A DNA stretch of 64,000 nucleotides from Rhyzopertha dominica. Its lineage: Eukaryota > Arthropoda > Insecta > Coleoptera > Bostrichidae. The notes beneath the pieces are model-generated. The model made no database searches. It worked only from the letters and a program-made list of their open reading frames with translations, and had not been told where the DNA came from. Positions 43,361 to 54,112 of this stretch are shown here, piece by piece (position 1 is the stretch's first letter; each line of letters opens with the position of its first letter). Made by a program: the position numbers and the translations under genes. The stretch lies in the NCBI GenBank assembly GCA_025024175.1, contig QCXZ01000064.1, positions 23,494,286-23,558,285 of the forward strand, read 5' to 3'.

Positions 43361-44062
43361 ATTTGTTTTAATCTTTTAATAAACGGTACACGTTAATATT
43401 AAAGGTTATGTTAGCACAAAGCACAGAGAAATATAGTGGGGAGAACACGCATAGGCCGACTGCGCATCCTAATTCAGCTGGGACACTGTAATGGTCGCCA
43501 TATTGTCCACAGAAACGTCAAAAATCAGACAGTGTTGTCAAATAGCAGTACTTTTTTGAATTGAAAGAACTTTATGTATACCTATAAAAATGAAAAATTG
43601 ATGTAAACTTATTTTGCAGTGTAAATGGTACTAGATATTATTTAAAAATATATAATTATAACAAATAATTACTGCAAATATTTATTAAGGATTATAATAT
43701 TTACTTATGCAGGGAGAAATCTTACGACTTCGAATGTTTATTCGATGTACACTCTTTAACTATACAACTTATAACTAAAATTAATGAAACTACCAAATAA
43801 GTCCTGCAAGCAGAGAACAAAATCACAATCACAATAGCTAACGCCACGGGCCACGCAATGTAAACAAAACAATGCTACGAGCATAGAATAACATGTGGCA
43901 ACGCCGGTCTGGGAGCTTTGTTTATGTGCTGTGTAACTGATGACAGTTGATCGAAGACAGACATTCTCCGTATTAAACTAGCCATTTAATTGATATTTAT
44001 AGAACTACTACATCAAATTTGGTTCGCATTTACCATATTTTTAAGTGAAACTATTGCACAAG
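43361..44062. promoter_or_regulatory. MRPL9 upstream region with a 5' segment repeated inverted at 54.87-54.96 kb
   Basis: It begins directly upstream of the MRPL9 start codon. Positions about 43415-43530 (with 'gtggggagaacacgc', 'ggtcgccatattgtccac' and 'aaacgtcaaa') recur in reverse complement at about 54867-54962. The rest is AT-rich with no recognised element. Confidence 0.4.
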
Positions 44063-44119
44063 TGTTAAATGTGTTTAATTTGTTGTTTGTTTCTCTATTA
44101 ATAAAAGAGTTCTTTCTGT
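44063..44119 (+). repeat. 57-bp terminal direct repeat of the decayed Gypsy element (left)
   Basis: Identical by eye to 54113-54169. It contains an AATAAA signal. Flanking sequence outside differs, as expected for a terminal repeat. Confidence 0.65.
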
Positions 44120-44136
44120 GATTATGGTGCAACCGG

Positions 44137-44802
44137 ATTGATCAATTGAAAGGACTGTATAACTGGACCGATGAAGTTACTGTTTATAATGTCGTATCTA
44201 CGTTAGAGGGACTAGAAAAAATTTGGTACCAAAGCTTGTCAGATGTAAACTTCACTTGGGAGGAATGGAAGCAGCATTAAATTTGAGCATTTTCGCCAAG
44301 AGAAAATTATTATTCCTGTCTGGTTAGTATGGTGAATCGAGTAAAGAATAAGGGCGAGTCCTATCTCATGTATTACTACGAAAAACTGGCAATGTTTAAC
44401 AACTGCAAGATTTACGGAAGCGACGCCGTATCCTGCATAATTGAAGGTATCCTGGATGGCAATGAAAGGCTTCAGCGTACTCTAATGACTGCAAGACTCC
44501 AGAAGATCTACTGGATTTTCTGAAGAATTGCGACCAGCCTCAGCCAAGTACTTCTCAACGCACTGTTGCTCCATCACGCGAAAGGCATACCTATAAATAT
44601 CCTCCAAGACAACAAGCAAGAAATTCGGTCATGCGTTGCTTCGTTTGCAAGAAGGAAGGACATACGGCTCCGGAATGTAACAAGCGAGGAAGGCGCTCCA
44701 AGTGCAATAAGACAGGTCACAAAGCTATTGAGTGCAAGATTCCTGAAGTTCCGTGAAGTTCCGAATTTCAGCAGGGGACCCAGCAAACCACCAGTAAGAG
44801 TG
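44137..44802 (+). pseudogene. Gag remnant of the decayed Gypsy element
   Basis: Broken frames encode QLKGLYNWTDEVTVYNVVST.., SLSDVNFTWEEWKQ, and VNRVKNKGESYLMYYYEKLA.., a capsid-type order (W...W..L......F.. then G.S...Y). A nucleocapsid knuckle follows (CFVCKKEGHTAPEC). A second knuckle, KCNKTGHKAIEC, has lost its first cysteine. Stops and frameshifts separate the pieces. The sequence is cut at 44802 by the younger element. Confidence 0.65.
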
Positions 44803-45232
44803 TGTAACGAGCCGTTATAAGTAATATTGATGCAAAACATGTCGCGAGTGGAAAATTAAAAAAAAGGGAGGCGGAGAAAATGAAGGGTTGTCAGGAGGAC
44901 AGCAAGGGCTGTCAAGTACAAAAGGAAACCCTTGGTTGAAAAGAAGCTGTTTTCTTGGTGACGTGCTTGAGCAGGAGGCGCGGAGTTGAACGTGGTCAAC
45001 GCCTGGAAACCAGAACGTTCGAGGTTGCGAACGAGACAGGAACCTGAAGCGCGGACGTTGAGCCTTGTCAACGCCTGGGACCCAGAACGTTCGAGGCTGC
45101 GAACGAAGACAGGAACCTTTGCCTCGCCTTTAATTAGTTGCAAGGTACCTGTAGTGCTGCTGGCGTCACAATAAAGACTTGAAATTAATGTTGTTTTGCC
45201 TGCCTGAACCCGAGCTAGCTTGGTAGTTTACA
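44803..45232 (+). repeat. 5' LTR of the young Gypsy element
   Basis: 430 bp, TGTAAC..TTTACA, with AATAAA at about 45170. The central part contains an imperfect tandem duplication of about 70 bp (GTCAACGCCTGG..CCAGAACGTTCGAGG twice, near 44996 and 45068), possibly a promoter or enhancer repeat. Confidence 0.93.
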
Positions 45233-45234
45233 TT

Positions 45235-45252
45235 TGGCGCCCAACGTGGGGC
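45235..45252 (+). other. Primer binding site complementary to tRNA-Lys
   Basis: TGGCGCCCAACGTGGGGC starts two bases after the LTR. It is the complement of the 3' end of insect tRNA-Lys(CUU) (..GCCCCACGTTGGGCGCCA), a known primer for many Gypsy elements. Confidence 0.8.
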
Positions 45253-45455
45253 AGGTGTTTGAAACACTTTAACCAGAAGAATGGTGAACATTGTAGAAGC
45301 CCAATGGCTATAGCATTGATTTAAATTGTGAATAATCCATATTGTCAGACTGTGTATCAAATGTCACTGGGGTTATAACAATCTAATTTGCTTCAAGTAG
45401 TTGCTATTTGCTTGTTATTTTGTAAAGAGAAAGTAGCTGTTGTGTTCAAATAGAA

Positions 45456-47369
45456 ATGGCTGGTAGAAACAAGAAAAGCAAAATTGTAGAATCGGAGGAA
45501 ACCATGCGTTTAGATACTTTAGAGATAGCCATAAACCAATTAACTAAGAACATGCAAGTGATGCAGCAAGGCATGGAAACATTATTTAACAAAGTTGTTG
45601 AATGTACCAATGTTAGTAATGTTAATAAAAAAAGGGATGGTGATGGAAATAACATCGTTAGTAATAATATGTCAAATGAAGAACGTTTTAATATGAATTA
45701 CATAAGTTTGTTTAAAGATTTAGGGGGGTTGAATTTATACTTTATACTCAACGGTTGGATTCACCCTGTAGAGTTCTTGAGAAAATTAAATAAGATGTTT
45801 GTAGATGCGGGCGTACCCGTAAGCAAGCGCGTGGGATTAGCACTTGGGTTAATGAGAGGCACTGCAAATAGCTGGGCTGTCTCGAAAGAAGATAGTTTCG
45901 ATTGCTATAAAAAGTTTGAAGAGGCATTTTTGCGTAGATATTGGGGTCCGGACGAAGAAAGACAGACATTTTATCAAATTAAATACGGAAAATATGATAA
46001 TCGTGAAAATAGGGCTGATTATTNCATGAAAATGGTTAAAGAGGCGACATATTTATCTAATAGATTGCCAGATCAGGAGCTGGTGGAGTTACTCGTTGAG
46101 CATTTTGAACCTGAGGTAAGACGGGGAATCCTAAATAACGGTTGTTTCGACATTGAAGAAGTTGAAATTTTTTTAAGGCGGATTGACAGGACATATAGAG
46201 ATAGACATCAATGGGATCACAATCAGAACTCTTTTCAGGGTAATAGAAATTGGCGTACGCCTCAGGCTAGAAATCTGGGAAATAGTGCTCGCGCGCAATT
46301 CAGAAGTAGAAACGAAGATGATCGAAAAAACATTCGGGAAAATAATAGTCAAAGACATGATAATGGCGAAACAATTCATGTAGTTGAAATAGAAAATGAT
46401 ATAGGTCGTAACAAAAATCAGCAAACGAGTAATGAGGAGGATTGCGCTGAAAATATAAATAGCCAGATGAATATAAGTATCGAAAATCGCAATAAAGAGT
46501 GGAATCAATACGAAACGCTCCACCTAATTGAAATGCGAGGTAAAATTAAGTATAACGATGCAATAGTGCGCAGAAAAGACGACGAAAAGGACGTCAAAAT
46601 TGCAGATCCGTTGTTCAATAATGCGGTTCAGAGCGATTTATTATCAGAGGCTGAAATTGAGGAATTGGAGGAACCTCAAGTATATTTACCGATAATAATG
46701 GTGACGGTTACGAATTTAGCTGTTGAGACCCTTGTTGACTCAGGTAGCAGGTATAACTGCATCTCCGAGAAATTTTTTGCAGAGATAGAACAGCAAAACG
46801 GTAACTTACCAGTTTTTCCTGTCAGCAACCTGTCAGTCTGTGGTGCAGTTGCTGGAAAAGCAAAGAGGGTTAAGGCTCAGGTGTTACTTACCGTAATGCT
46901 TGAACATATGGTAATGGAAGCACCCTTTATTATAGTTCCGACATTAACTCGGCCAATGATCTTCGGTTGCGATTGGTTGTCTGCATACAACGTTAAAATA
47001 GATTTTAAGAATTCCATTCTGACATTCGTAGTAGATAGCAAAGAATTTACTACAAATACACTTTGCAGTGGAATGCTTGAGGAGCAAGTGACCATCATAC
47101 ATGATATAGAATCGGGAACTGATGAAGCAATATTGCCAAGAAGCGTAAATTTAATCTATTCTGAAGAAGAAAGACAAAAAGCAGCTGATACAGCGATTAC
47201 GTTGGATGAATTAGAACGAGCAGACTTGCTATCCCTATTAGACCGTAACAAAGACATATTTTCCGATCAGCCAGGGTTGATTGCTAATTATGAACATACA
47301 ATAGAGTTAAAGGATCGGACCCCGTTTTGTATGCGGTCATACCCGATTCCTCATGTATATAGAAAATAA
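45456..47369 (+). CDS. Gag-protease (plus start of reverse transcriptase) of the young Gypsy element
   Basis: 637 residues from an ATG 224 bp after the LTR. The N-terminal coiled-coil-prone region is followed by a capsid-like domain (LNGWIHPVEFLRKLN.., YWGPDEERQTF, RLPDQELVELLVEHF). An Arg/Asn-rich nucleocapsid region without CCHC knuckles follows (about 245-310). The aspartic protease has active-site LVDSGS at about residue 427 and a flap/hydrophobic return PMIFGCDWLS. The end (residues 600-637) already enters the connection to reverse transcriptase (CMRSYPIPHVYRK), so the UAA at 47367-47369 lies inside the polyprotein rather than at a domain border. Either a nonsense change or stop readthrough. 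Confidence 0.88.
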   Translation: MAGRNKKSKIVESEETMRLDTLEIAINQLTKNMQVMQQGMETLFNKVVECTNVSNVNKKRDGDGNNIVSNNMSNEERFNMNYISLFKDLGGLNLYFILNGWIHPVEFLRKLNKMFVDAGVPVSKRVGLALGLMRGTANSWAVSKEDSFDCYKKFEEAFLRRYWGPDEERQTFYQIKYGKYDNRENRADYXMKMVKEATYLSNRLPDQELVELLVEHFEPEVRRGILNNGCFDIEEVEIFLRRIDRTYRDRHQWDHNQNSFQGNRNWRTPQARNLGNSARAQFRSRNEDDRKNIRENNSQRHDNGETIHVVEIENDIGRNKNQQTSNEEDCAENINSQMNISIENRNKEWNQYETLHLIEMRGKIKYNDAIVRRKDDEKDVKIADPLFNNAVQSDLLSEAEIEELEEPQVYLPIIMVTVTNLAVETLVDSGSRYNCISEKFFAEIEQQNGNLPVFPVSNLSVCGAVAGKAKRVKAQVLLTVMLEHMVMEAPFIIVPTLTRPMIFGCDWLSAYNVKIDFKNSILTFVVDSKEFTTNTLCSGMLEEQVTIIHDIESGTDEAILPRSVNLIYSEEERQKAADTAITLDELERADLLSLLDRNKDIFSDQPGLIANYEHTIELKDRTPFCMRSYPIPHVYRK

Positions 47370-47390
47370 GTAAGTAAGCAAATACAAGAG

Positions 47391-49886
47391 ATGATAGAAT
47401 GGGGGGTTATAGAGAATGCTGCTACTGAATATATAAATCCCTTGGTAGTAGTGAAGAAGAAAGACGGAAGGGTGAGAGTATGTTTGGATGCCAGGCATTT
47501 GAACGCACGCATGGTTAAGGATCATGTTATACCGCCAAACCCTTCTGAATTATTATTAGAGATGTCTGAAGTAAGTTTCTTGAGTACTATTGATCTAACG
47601 GCATCGTATTGGCAAGTGCCAATTTGTAAACATAGTCGCAAGTATACTGGTTTCCAATTCGAAGGACATACTTACCAGTTCAAGGTGCTTCCTTTCGGGT
47701 TGTCTACCAGTGTGGCGAGTTTTATAAGGGCATTGAAGTTTGTTTTAGGGTCACAAATATCTTCTTTTGCAGTGATATATGTTGACGATATACTCATATT
47801 TTCAAAAACTGCCGAAGAACATCTTGAGCATTTAAACAAGATTTTTTTGAGATTAAAGCAAGCCAACATGACGGTAAAACTAAAGAAATGCGCCTTTGGG
47901 AGACGATCGGTAAATTTTCTTGGCCACACCCTTACTCCTATTGGTATTTTTGTTGACGAAGAAAGGGTAAAAGCTATTTCCGATTTCCCGAAACCCCGTA
48001 ATGTGAAACATTTACGCTCGTTTTTGGGAATTTGTAATTATGATAGGAGATTTGTCAAGCAATATTCACAACTGGTTACTCCTTTAATCGAGTTATTGAA
48101 AAAGAGAACTATCTGGAAATGGACAGAGGCAGAACAAACAGCGTTTGAAAACGTGAAGAGAGCTTTCCTACAGATAACTTTCTTGCGCCACCCCGATTTC
48201 AACGAGCGGTTTTTTATAGAAACGGACAGTTCCGGGTATGCCATCGGAGCTTGTCTATACCAAATTGATAAAGAAACTGGCGACAAAGGAATAATTGCGT
48301 ATGCGAGCAGAAGTTTGAGAGGTGCAGAGCTGAGATACACTGTTACCGAAAAAGAAGCACTGGCAGTTGTATACAGCCTCAAGCAATGGCGAACGTTAGT
48401 ATTAGGCCAGCGGTTAACTATTATAACCGATCATCAGGCTTTATCTTTCTTATTGAAATGCAAGCTTCTAAACTGTCGTTTAGCTAGATGGACATTATTA
48501 ATTCAGGAGTACGATTTTGAAATCGTCTACCGCAGAGGTCGCGACAATATCATAGCCGATTGTTTATCACGTTATCCGCTTGTAACACCTGGAGAAAAGA
48601 TGGAACCGAGCACCACTGAAGTTGTCCAGATAAACGCGCTCAAAGCAAATACTTATGTGAAGTTGCGACAACATGTGAAGAATTTAACAGCCGAACAGAA
48701 AGAGGATAAATTTTGCCTTGAAATTATGGAAAAGCTGACTGAAAGGGAATGCCCAAACAGAATATCCAATTGGTTCCTAATAAAGGACGGAGTGTTGTAT
48801 AAAAGAAGTGAAGGAATAGGCAATTTAAAGTTAGTTATACCACGAAAGAGCGTAATCGAAGTAGTGAAAGCAGAGCATGAAGGATGTGGTCATTTTGGTG
48901 CTACGAAGGTGTATTTGAGTTTAAGTCGATTCTTTTTCTGGTCAAAAATGAGGAAAAGTATCCGACTATATGTAGCCGGATGTGAAATATGCCAACGCAC
49001 CAAAACAACTTCCTATTTAAGGGGTGAAATGAATAACATAATTCCTAAGGGTCCTAATGAATTAGCTTGTGCAGATCTGATTGGCCCTCTACCACGGTCA
49101 CGAGGCGGAACAACGCAGCTTTTCGTTGTTATCGACGCTTTTTCAAAATTGGTATCAGCTTATCCGTTAAAAAGGGCGACTTCGAGAATGATGTTTTCTA
49201 AATTACAGAATGATTATTTCCATCGAATAGGTAAGCCCAAATTTATATTAACGGATAATGGTTCGCAATTTCTCAATAAATGGGAGGTTTTGCTAGGAAG
49301 TGAAGGAGTAAAGGTGCGTCATACAACTTACTATTACCCACAGGGTAACCCAACAGAGAGAATTAACAGAGAAATTATACGAATATTCAGGTACTTATGT
49401 CACGATAAACATACGAAATGGGCAGCACACGTTAAACTTGCGGAAGAATGGCTAAACAACGCTATACACGATGGAACAGGTTTTACTCCTATGGAAGTAC
49501 ATTTTGGATGCAAGTCAGAAAACAGCGTAGCCAAGCTATTTCAGATTGATAATAAACAAAAATTGTGTCATAGGCAAATCTTGACGCTTGCTTACGAGCG
49601 CCTAGTAACAAAAGCTGAGAAACGCAAATTACGCCATGAAAAAAACTCAAAAATAGTGAATCTGAAGGTTGGTGATAAAGTTTGGGTCAGATCGCATCCG
49701 CTATCATCCGCAAAGGATGCGACGATTAAAAAGTTCTTCTTGTTGTACGAGGGCCCTTTCGTTATTCGAGGAGTAATAGGACCAAATGCATACGAATTAG
49801 GTAATGATCAGGGTCAAGTTATTGGTCGTTATAATTTGCACAATTTAAAGATTTTTACTCCGCCTTTGGAGGACCTGCCTTGTTAA
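47391..49886 (+). CDS. Reverse transcriptase-RNase H-integrase of the young Gypsy element
   Basis: In the same frame as the upstream Gag-protease, seven codons past a UAA; 831 residues from the first ATG. Reverse transcriptase with VVVKKKDGRVRVCLDARHLN, LPFGLS and the catalytic YVDDILIFSK (about 130). RNase H with FIETDSSGYAIGACLY and ITDHQAL. Integrase with a zinc-binding HHCC (HEGCGHFGATK..CEICQRTK) and a DDE core: D in ADLIGPLPRS, D in LTDNGSQF, E in NPTERINREI. Then a C-terminal GDKVWVR segment. No stop or frameshift in this part. The ATG is simply the first after the UAA; it need not be a real start. Confidence 0.9.
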   Translation: MIEWGVIENAATEYINPLVVVKKKDGRVRVCLDARHLNARMVKDHVIPPNPSELLLEMSEVSFLSTIDLTASYWQVPICKHSRKYTGFQFEGHTYQFKVLPFGLSTSVASFIRALKFVLGSQISSFAVIYVDDILIFSKTAEEHLEHLNKIFLRLKQANMTVKLKKCAFGRRSVNFLGHTLTPIGIFVDEERVKAISDFPKPRNVKHLRSFLGICNYDRRFVKQYSQLVTPLIELLKKRTIWKWTEAEQTAFENVKRAFLQITFLRHPDFNERFFIETDSSGYAIGACLYQIDKETGDKGIIAYASRSLRGAELRYTVTEKEALAVVYSLKQWRTLVLGQRLTIITDHQALSFLLKCKLLNCRLARWTLLIQEYDFEIVYRRGRDNIIADCLSRYPLVTPGEKMEPSTTEVVQINALKANTYVKLRQHVKNLTAEQKEDKFCLEIMEKLTERECPNRISNWFLIKDGVLYKRSEGIGNLKLVIPRKSVIEVVKAEHEGCGHFGATKVYLSLSRFFFWSKMRKSIRLYVAGCEICQRTKTTSYLRGEMNNIIPKGPNELACADLIGPLPRSRGGTTQLFVVIDAFSKLVSAYPLKRATSRMMFSKLQNDYFHRIGKPKFILTDNGSQFLNKWEVLLGSEGVKVRHTTYYYPQGNPTERINREIIRIFRYLCHDKHTKWAAHVKLAEEWLNNAIHDGTGFTPMEVHFGCKSENSVAKLFQIDNKQKLCHRQILTLAYERLVTKAEKRKLRHEKNSKIVNLKVGDKVWVRSHPLSSAKDATIKKFFLLYEGPFVIRGVIGPNAYELGNDQGQVIGRYNLHNLKIFTPPLEDLPC

Positions 49887-50010
49887 ATTCCCTTGCATGG
49901 TATAATAGTTTGTATTTTGTCTATTATTGTTTAGGTTGATTTTTATTCAAAGTCTTGTTACGTTAGCAATTTCTATTAGATGTTAAAGAAACAATACTTT
50001 CTCTAAAAAT

Positions 50011-50023
50011 CAAGGGGGGTAAA
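50011..50023 (+). other. Polypurine tract of the young Gypsy element
   Basis: AAGGGGGGTAAA immediately precedes the 3' LTR and would prime plus-strand DNA synthesis. Confidence 0.7.
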
Positions 50024-50453
50024 TGTAACGAGCCGTTATAAGTAATATTGATGCAAAACATGTCGCGAGTGGAAAATTAAAAAAAAGGGAGGCGGAGAAA
50101 ATGAAGGGTTGTCAGGAGGACAGCAAGGGCTGTCAAGTACAAAAGGAAACCCTTGGTTGAAAAGAAGCTGTTTTCTTGGTGACGTGCTTGAGCAGGAGGC
50201 GCGGAGTTGAACGTGGTCAACGCCTGGAAACCAGAACGTTCGAGGTTGCGAACGAGACAGGAACCTGAAGCGCGGACGTTGAGCCTTGTCAACGCCTGGG
50301 ACCCAGAACGTTCGAGGCTGCGAACGAAGACAGGAACCTTTGCCTCGCCTTTAATTAGTTGCAAGGTACCTGTAGTGCTGCTGGCGTCACAATAAAGACT
50401 TGAAATTAATGTTGTTTTGCCTGCCTGAACCCGAGCTAGCTTGGTAGTTTACA
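50024..50453 (+). repeat. 3' LTR of the young Gypsy element
   Basis: 430 bp, no difference from the 5' LTR seen by eye. Followed by the AGTG target duplication. Confidence 0.93.
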
Positions 50454-50457
50454 AGTG

Positions 50458-53400
50458 TTATGACTAGAATCGAAAACAAACAAAAAATACTTCAAAGACG
50501 TTTGTGTTAATGGTAACTTAATTAAAGCTTTATAGATTTTGGTGCAACCTGCAACATATTTAGAAAATCAAATGCACAAGACTTTGGACTGACGATTGAT
50601 AGAAGTCGTACTGTCATTATTAAAGGTTATGGATTGATTCAAATTAGGCTTTTTAGAACACGTGACTTTTGAGCGACTGCCAGGGGGCAAATTTCAAAAC
50701 GATGCAGCTTCTAGCGCGCTGTCATAGAAACCCCATTACTTAATGCCAACGTCAGTCGCTAGAGCTGGGACATTCGATTAAATTCAAATCGTTCAATCAA
50801 TCGCGTAGATTCGCATCATTCAAGTCGTTCATAAGGTTCGTGAATTGAAAGTGACAGCGGTGTCTCCTGTCTCGCCACAGCATATAAATATGCTGTCATG
50901 CTGTTTTCTCGTCGTGTGCTGTCGTCAGCCGTTAACCATGTACGACGCACGAACGACGCTGATTCATTAGCTGTGAGCCAAATCAAGTCATGAGTCATTC
51001 AATTTGAACGACTTGGTCATGAAGGACCCAACTCTGTCAGCCACGCGTCCGTTTCCAGGGTTTCGCAGGCGCGTCCCATGCGTGCGCTTTTTGCCCCCTG
51101 GACGCCATATTGGATGACGTAATCTTAAAAAGCCAAATTAGGCTTTTTAAGATTACGTCATTCAATATGGCGTCCAGGGGGCAAAAAGCGCACGCATGGG
51201 ACGCGCCTGCGAAACGGACGCGTGGCTGATAGAGTTGGGTCCTTCATGACCAAGTCGTTCAAATTGAATGACTCATGCCTTGATTTGGCTCACAGCTAAT
51301 GAATCAGCGTCGTTCGTGCGTCGTACATGGTTAACGGCTGACGACAGCACACGACGAGAAAACAGCATGACAGCATATTTATATGCTGTGGCGAGACAGG
51401 AGACACCGCTGTCACTTTCAATTCACGATTCTTATGAACGACTTGAATGATCCGAATCTACGCGATTGATTGAACGATTTGAATTTTATCGAATGTCCCA
51501 GCTCTAGCGACTGACGTTGGCATTAAGTAATGGGGTTTCTATGACAGCGCGCTAGAAGCTGCATCGTTTTGAAATTTGCCCCCTGGCAGTCGCTCAAAAG
51601 TCACGTGTTCTAAAAAGCCTAATATTATCTCTAGGAAAGGTTAAGTTTACTCTTCAGGTTGACACTGTTCGAAGGAGCGTTGATGTTTTAGTTGTGCCCG
51701 ACCATGTTCAAAACGTCCCTCTTCTAATAGGCCACCCTTTTACAAAACAGAAAAATGTATGTGTTATAAAGACCAGCAAGAGCCTTCGTTTTATTGAAGA
51801 CGAAACACCTAAGAGGACAAGAAAAGTAGCCCTCTGGCTTTTGGAATCCATAGTAGTACCCCGAACAATATAGCCAGCATTCCAGTCTTCACCAAGGAAG
51901 CAACCACTGGAGACCTGTTTGTGGAAGCTAGTATGAGATACGAACCTGGAAAAGAATATGCTATACCAAGACTAATGATCCACTTGAATGAAGAAGGCCG
52001 ATCCATACTACCTGTTAAAACCTTTCAGCGAAAGATCTTATTTTAGGCTGCAATAACCCCCACAGCAAGAGTTGTTTTCTGCGAAAAAGTGGACGAATCA
52101 GGAAGCAAGTCAGTCTCATGTGTGGATTCTGGCGAATTACCACTACCGAATGTGCTTAATATCAACATTGGAAGTAATGATCCAAAAGTTCGTCGAGATC
52201 TTATGAACTTGTTACAAGAAATTTGGGATTGTTTTTCTGAGGTAACAGGAAAGGTTAGTACCACAAGCTCCCCACAAATAGAAATTAAATAACAAGATAA
52301 TGTACCGTTCAGATACAGGCCTTATAGACTGTCGAAATCTCAGAAGCAAAAGTTCGTGAAATTGTTGCAGAAGTACTAGGTGCAAAAATAATATGGGAAT
52401 CTGAATCACCTTATGGTTCGCCTATACTTCTTGTGAAGAAGAAGGATGGACAATAGAATGTGCATAGATTACAAATTGACAGGTTAAGTGGATCTTCAGT
52501 TTTTACTTCACTTGATTTAAGTTCCGGCTATCACCAGATACCAGTTTGTGAATCGAGTAAGGCATTAACTGCATTCGTTACTCCAGATGGGCAATATGAA
52601 TACAACCGGATGCTCTTTGTCTTTGTAATGCGCCATCCGTATTCCAACGTCTGACAAATAAAACACTCGCCCCCTATCGTGATCTTGTAGCGGTCTATTT
52701 GGATGATATCATTCTGCCGAGCAAAAGTGCTGAAGAGAATTTGAAAAACCTCCGAGTTATTCTAGGAACTCTTCACCAAGAGGGTCTTACATTAAATGCC
52801 AAAAAGTGTTTCTTTATATTGTCCTCCATCAACTAGCTAGGATTGGAAATTGACAGTAAAGGAGTCAAACCAGGAGCTGCAAAAACAGAAGCTATCCGGC
52901 AGTTTCCAACGCCAAGATCCAACAAGAATGTTCGGCAATTTTTGGGATTGACAGGGTACTCCAGGAAATTCATTAAGGATTATTTAATCATAGCTAAACC
53001 ATTGACTAATCTCACTCGAAAGGCAGAGGCATTGAGATGGGAAATAAAAGAAAACGACGCTTTCAACAATTTAAAGGCAATAAAACTACTCGACATACCA
53101 GTTCTTACACTCTACGATCCTGCTGCTGAAACTGAAGTGCAACCGATGCAAGCCAAGATGGAATTGCCGGTATCCTTCTCCAGAAGAATGGAGATAAGCT
53201 TCGCCCAGTGGCTTTTTACAGTCGGCACACCAATAAAGCTACCATTCCTTTAAATTGGAAAATTTGCAAAAGATTAGAGTTTATTTACAGGGAATTAACT
53301 TTAAAGTGGTAACGGATTGCAACGCCTTGAAAACAGCCTCCTCAAAAAGAGACCTCATTCCAAGAATTGCTCGTTGGTGGCTTCAGCTATTGGAGTACAC

Positions 53401-53977
53401 CTTTACAGTAGAATATCGCCCGCGAAAGAAAATACAACTTGTGGATGCCTTAAGTCGAAACCCGAATGTTGATGAAACTCCGCAATCGGAAAGTGTGTTT
53501 TTTTTTTTAAATCAACGAAGCAGACTGCATCCTTTCGGCACAATTATCAACTAATAAAATCAAATTGATACGTGACATCTTGTCAAAGAAACCGTGTATG
53601 AAAAATCGGTGCATAAGGATTATACATTCATACGTGGACGAGTGTATCGCATCACGCAAAGAGGCATCCAATGGGTTGTTCCACATGGTTTTCGCAATCA
53701 AGTTGTTCGATGGGCCCATGACAATGCGGACATTTTGCTGGTAAGAAGACACTGCAGAAAGTGTGAAAGCTACTGGTTTCGACGAATGAGGCGGTACGTA
53801 GACAAATATATAGCTAACTGCATACCTTCTCTCTACAACAAAGTAGTTGCAGGACGTCGAGTTGGATATTTACATCCCATCTGTAAGAAACCCATTTCGT
53901 TTCATACAGTCCACTTGGATCACCTTGGACCGTTCCAAAAGACTTCTAAAGGGAACACATATTTGATCGTTTTATAA
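50458..53977 (+). pseudogene. Protease-RT-RNase H-integrase remnant of the decayed Gypsy element
   Basis: Pieces in order: protease IDFGATCNIF, where the usual D-S/T-G is D-F-G; LVVPDHVQNVPLLIGHPF; reverse transcriptase with SPYGSPILLVKKKDG, FTSLDLSSGYHQIPV, catalytic VYLDDIIL (about 52,690) and FLGLTGYSRKFIKDY; RNase H VVTDCNALKTA..YRPRKKIQLVDALSRNP; integrase zinc region (ARWAHDN..H..KC..C remnant) and HLDHLGPFQKTSKGNTYLIV, after which it stops. Multiple stops and frameshifts (for example at 52,289, 52,455, 52,836, 53,253). A palindromic insertion splits the protease region. Confidence 0.85.
50646..51619. mobile_element. Near-perfect palindrome of about 970 bp made of two inverted 480-bp units
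   Basis: The left unit (about 50648-51130) and right unit (about 51137-51618) are reverse complements with very few differences; the clearest is a 9-base indel near 51054 (an extra 'ccagggttt'-type block on the left). Six bases, AAATTA, separate them. Outer ends read TTAGGCTTTTTAGAACACGTGAC and its complement. Each unit itself begins GGCTTTTTA and ends with TAAAAAGCC, so each unit looks like a MITE. Both units contain mirrored 60-residue open frames (MTHDLIWLTANESASF.. / MTHALIWLTANESASF..) of unknown meaning, probably incidental. Confidence 0.85.
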
Positions 53978-54112
53978 AACTTACCGCGCTAAAAGCCCAA
54001 AAATCTGCGATAGTTCAGATAGTGATAGTGAAGCTGTACAAGGGTCTACCGACTTCTGCCAATGATGGAGTACCATACGTTGCGGGGACGCAACCAAGTC
54101 AGGTTGGTCGAA

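Larger units (their letters stand above)
44803..50453 (+). mobile_element. Full-length Ty3/Gypsy LTR retrotransposon, very recent insertion
   Basis: Two 430-bp LTRs (TGTAAC..TTTACA) appear identical. The 4-bp AGTG target duplication is present at 44799-44802 and 50454-50457. The primer binding site follows the left LTR and a purine tract precedes the right one. Coding content is a Gag-protease frame and an RT-RNaseH-integrase frame. Both lie in the same reading frame, separated by one UAA. One N occurs at 46024. Apparently identical LTRs mean insertion so recent that no LTR substitution has accumulated, or an assembly collapse. Confidence 0.94.

Noticed and set aside
44856..45143. 95-residue minus-strand frame inside the LTR (also at 50077-50364)
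   Set aside because: It is the antisense of the LTR tandem repeat and appears twice only because the LTR does; no known domain.
50816..51450. Mirrored 60-residue frames in the palindrome arms
   Set aside because: Short, identical by symmetry, and with no family resemblance; probably incidental to the GC-richer arms.
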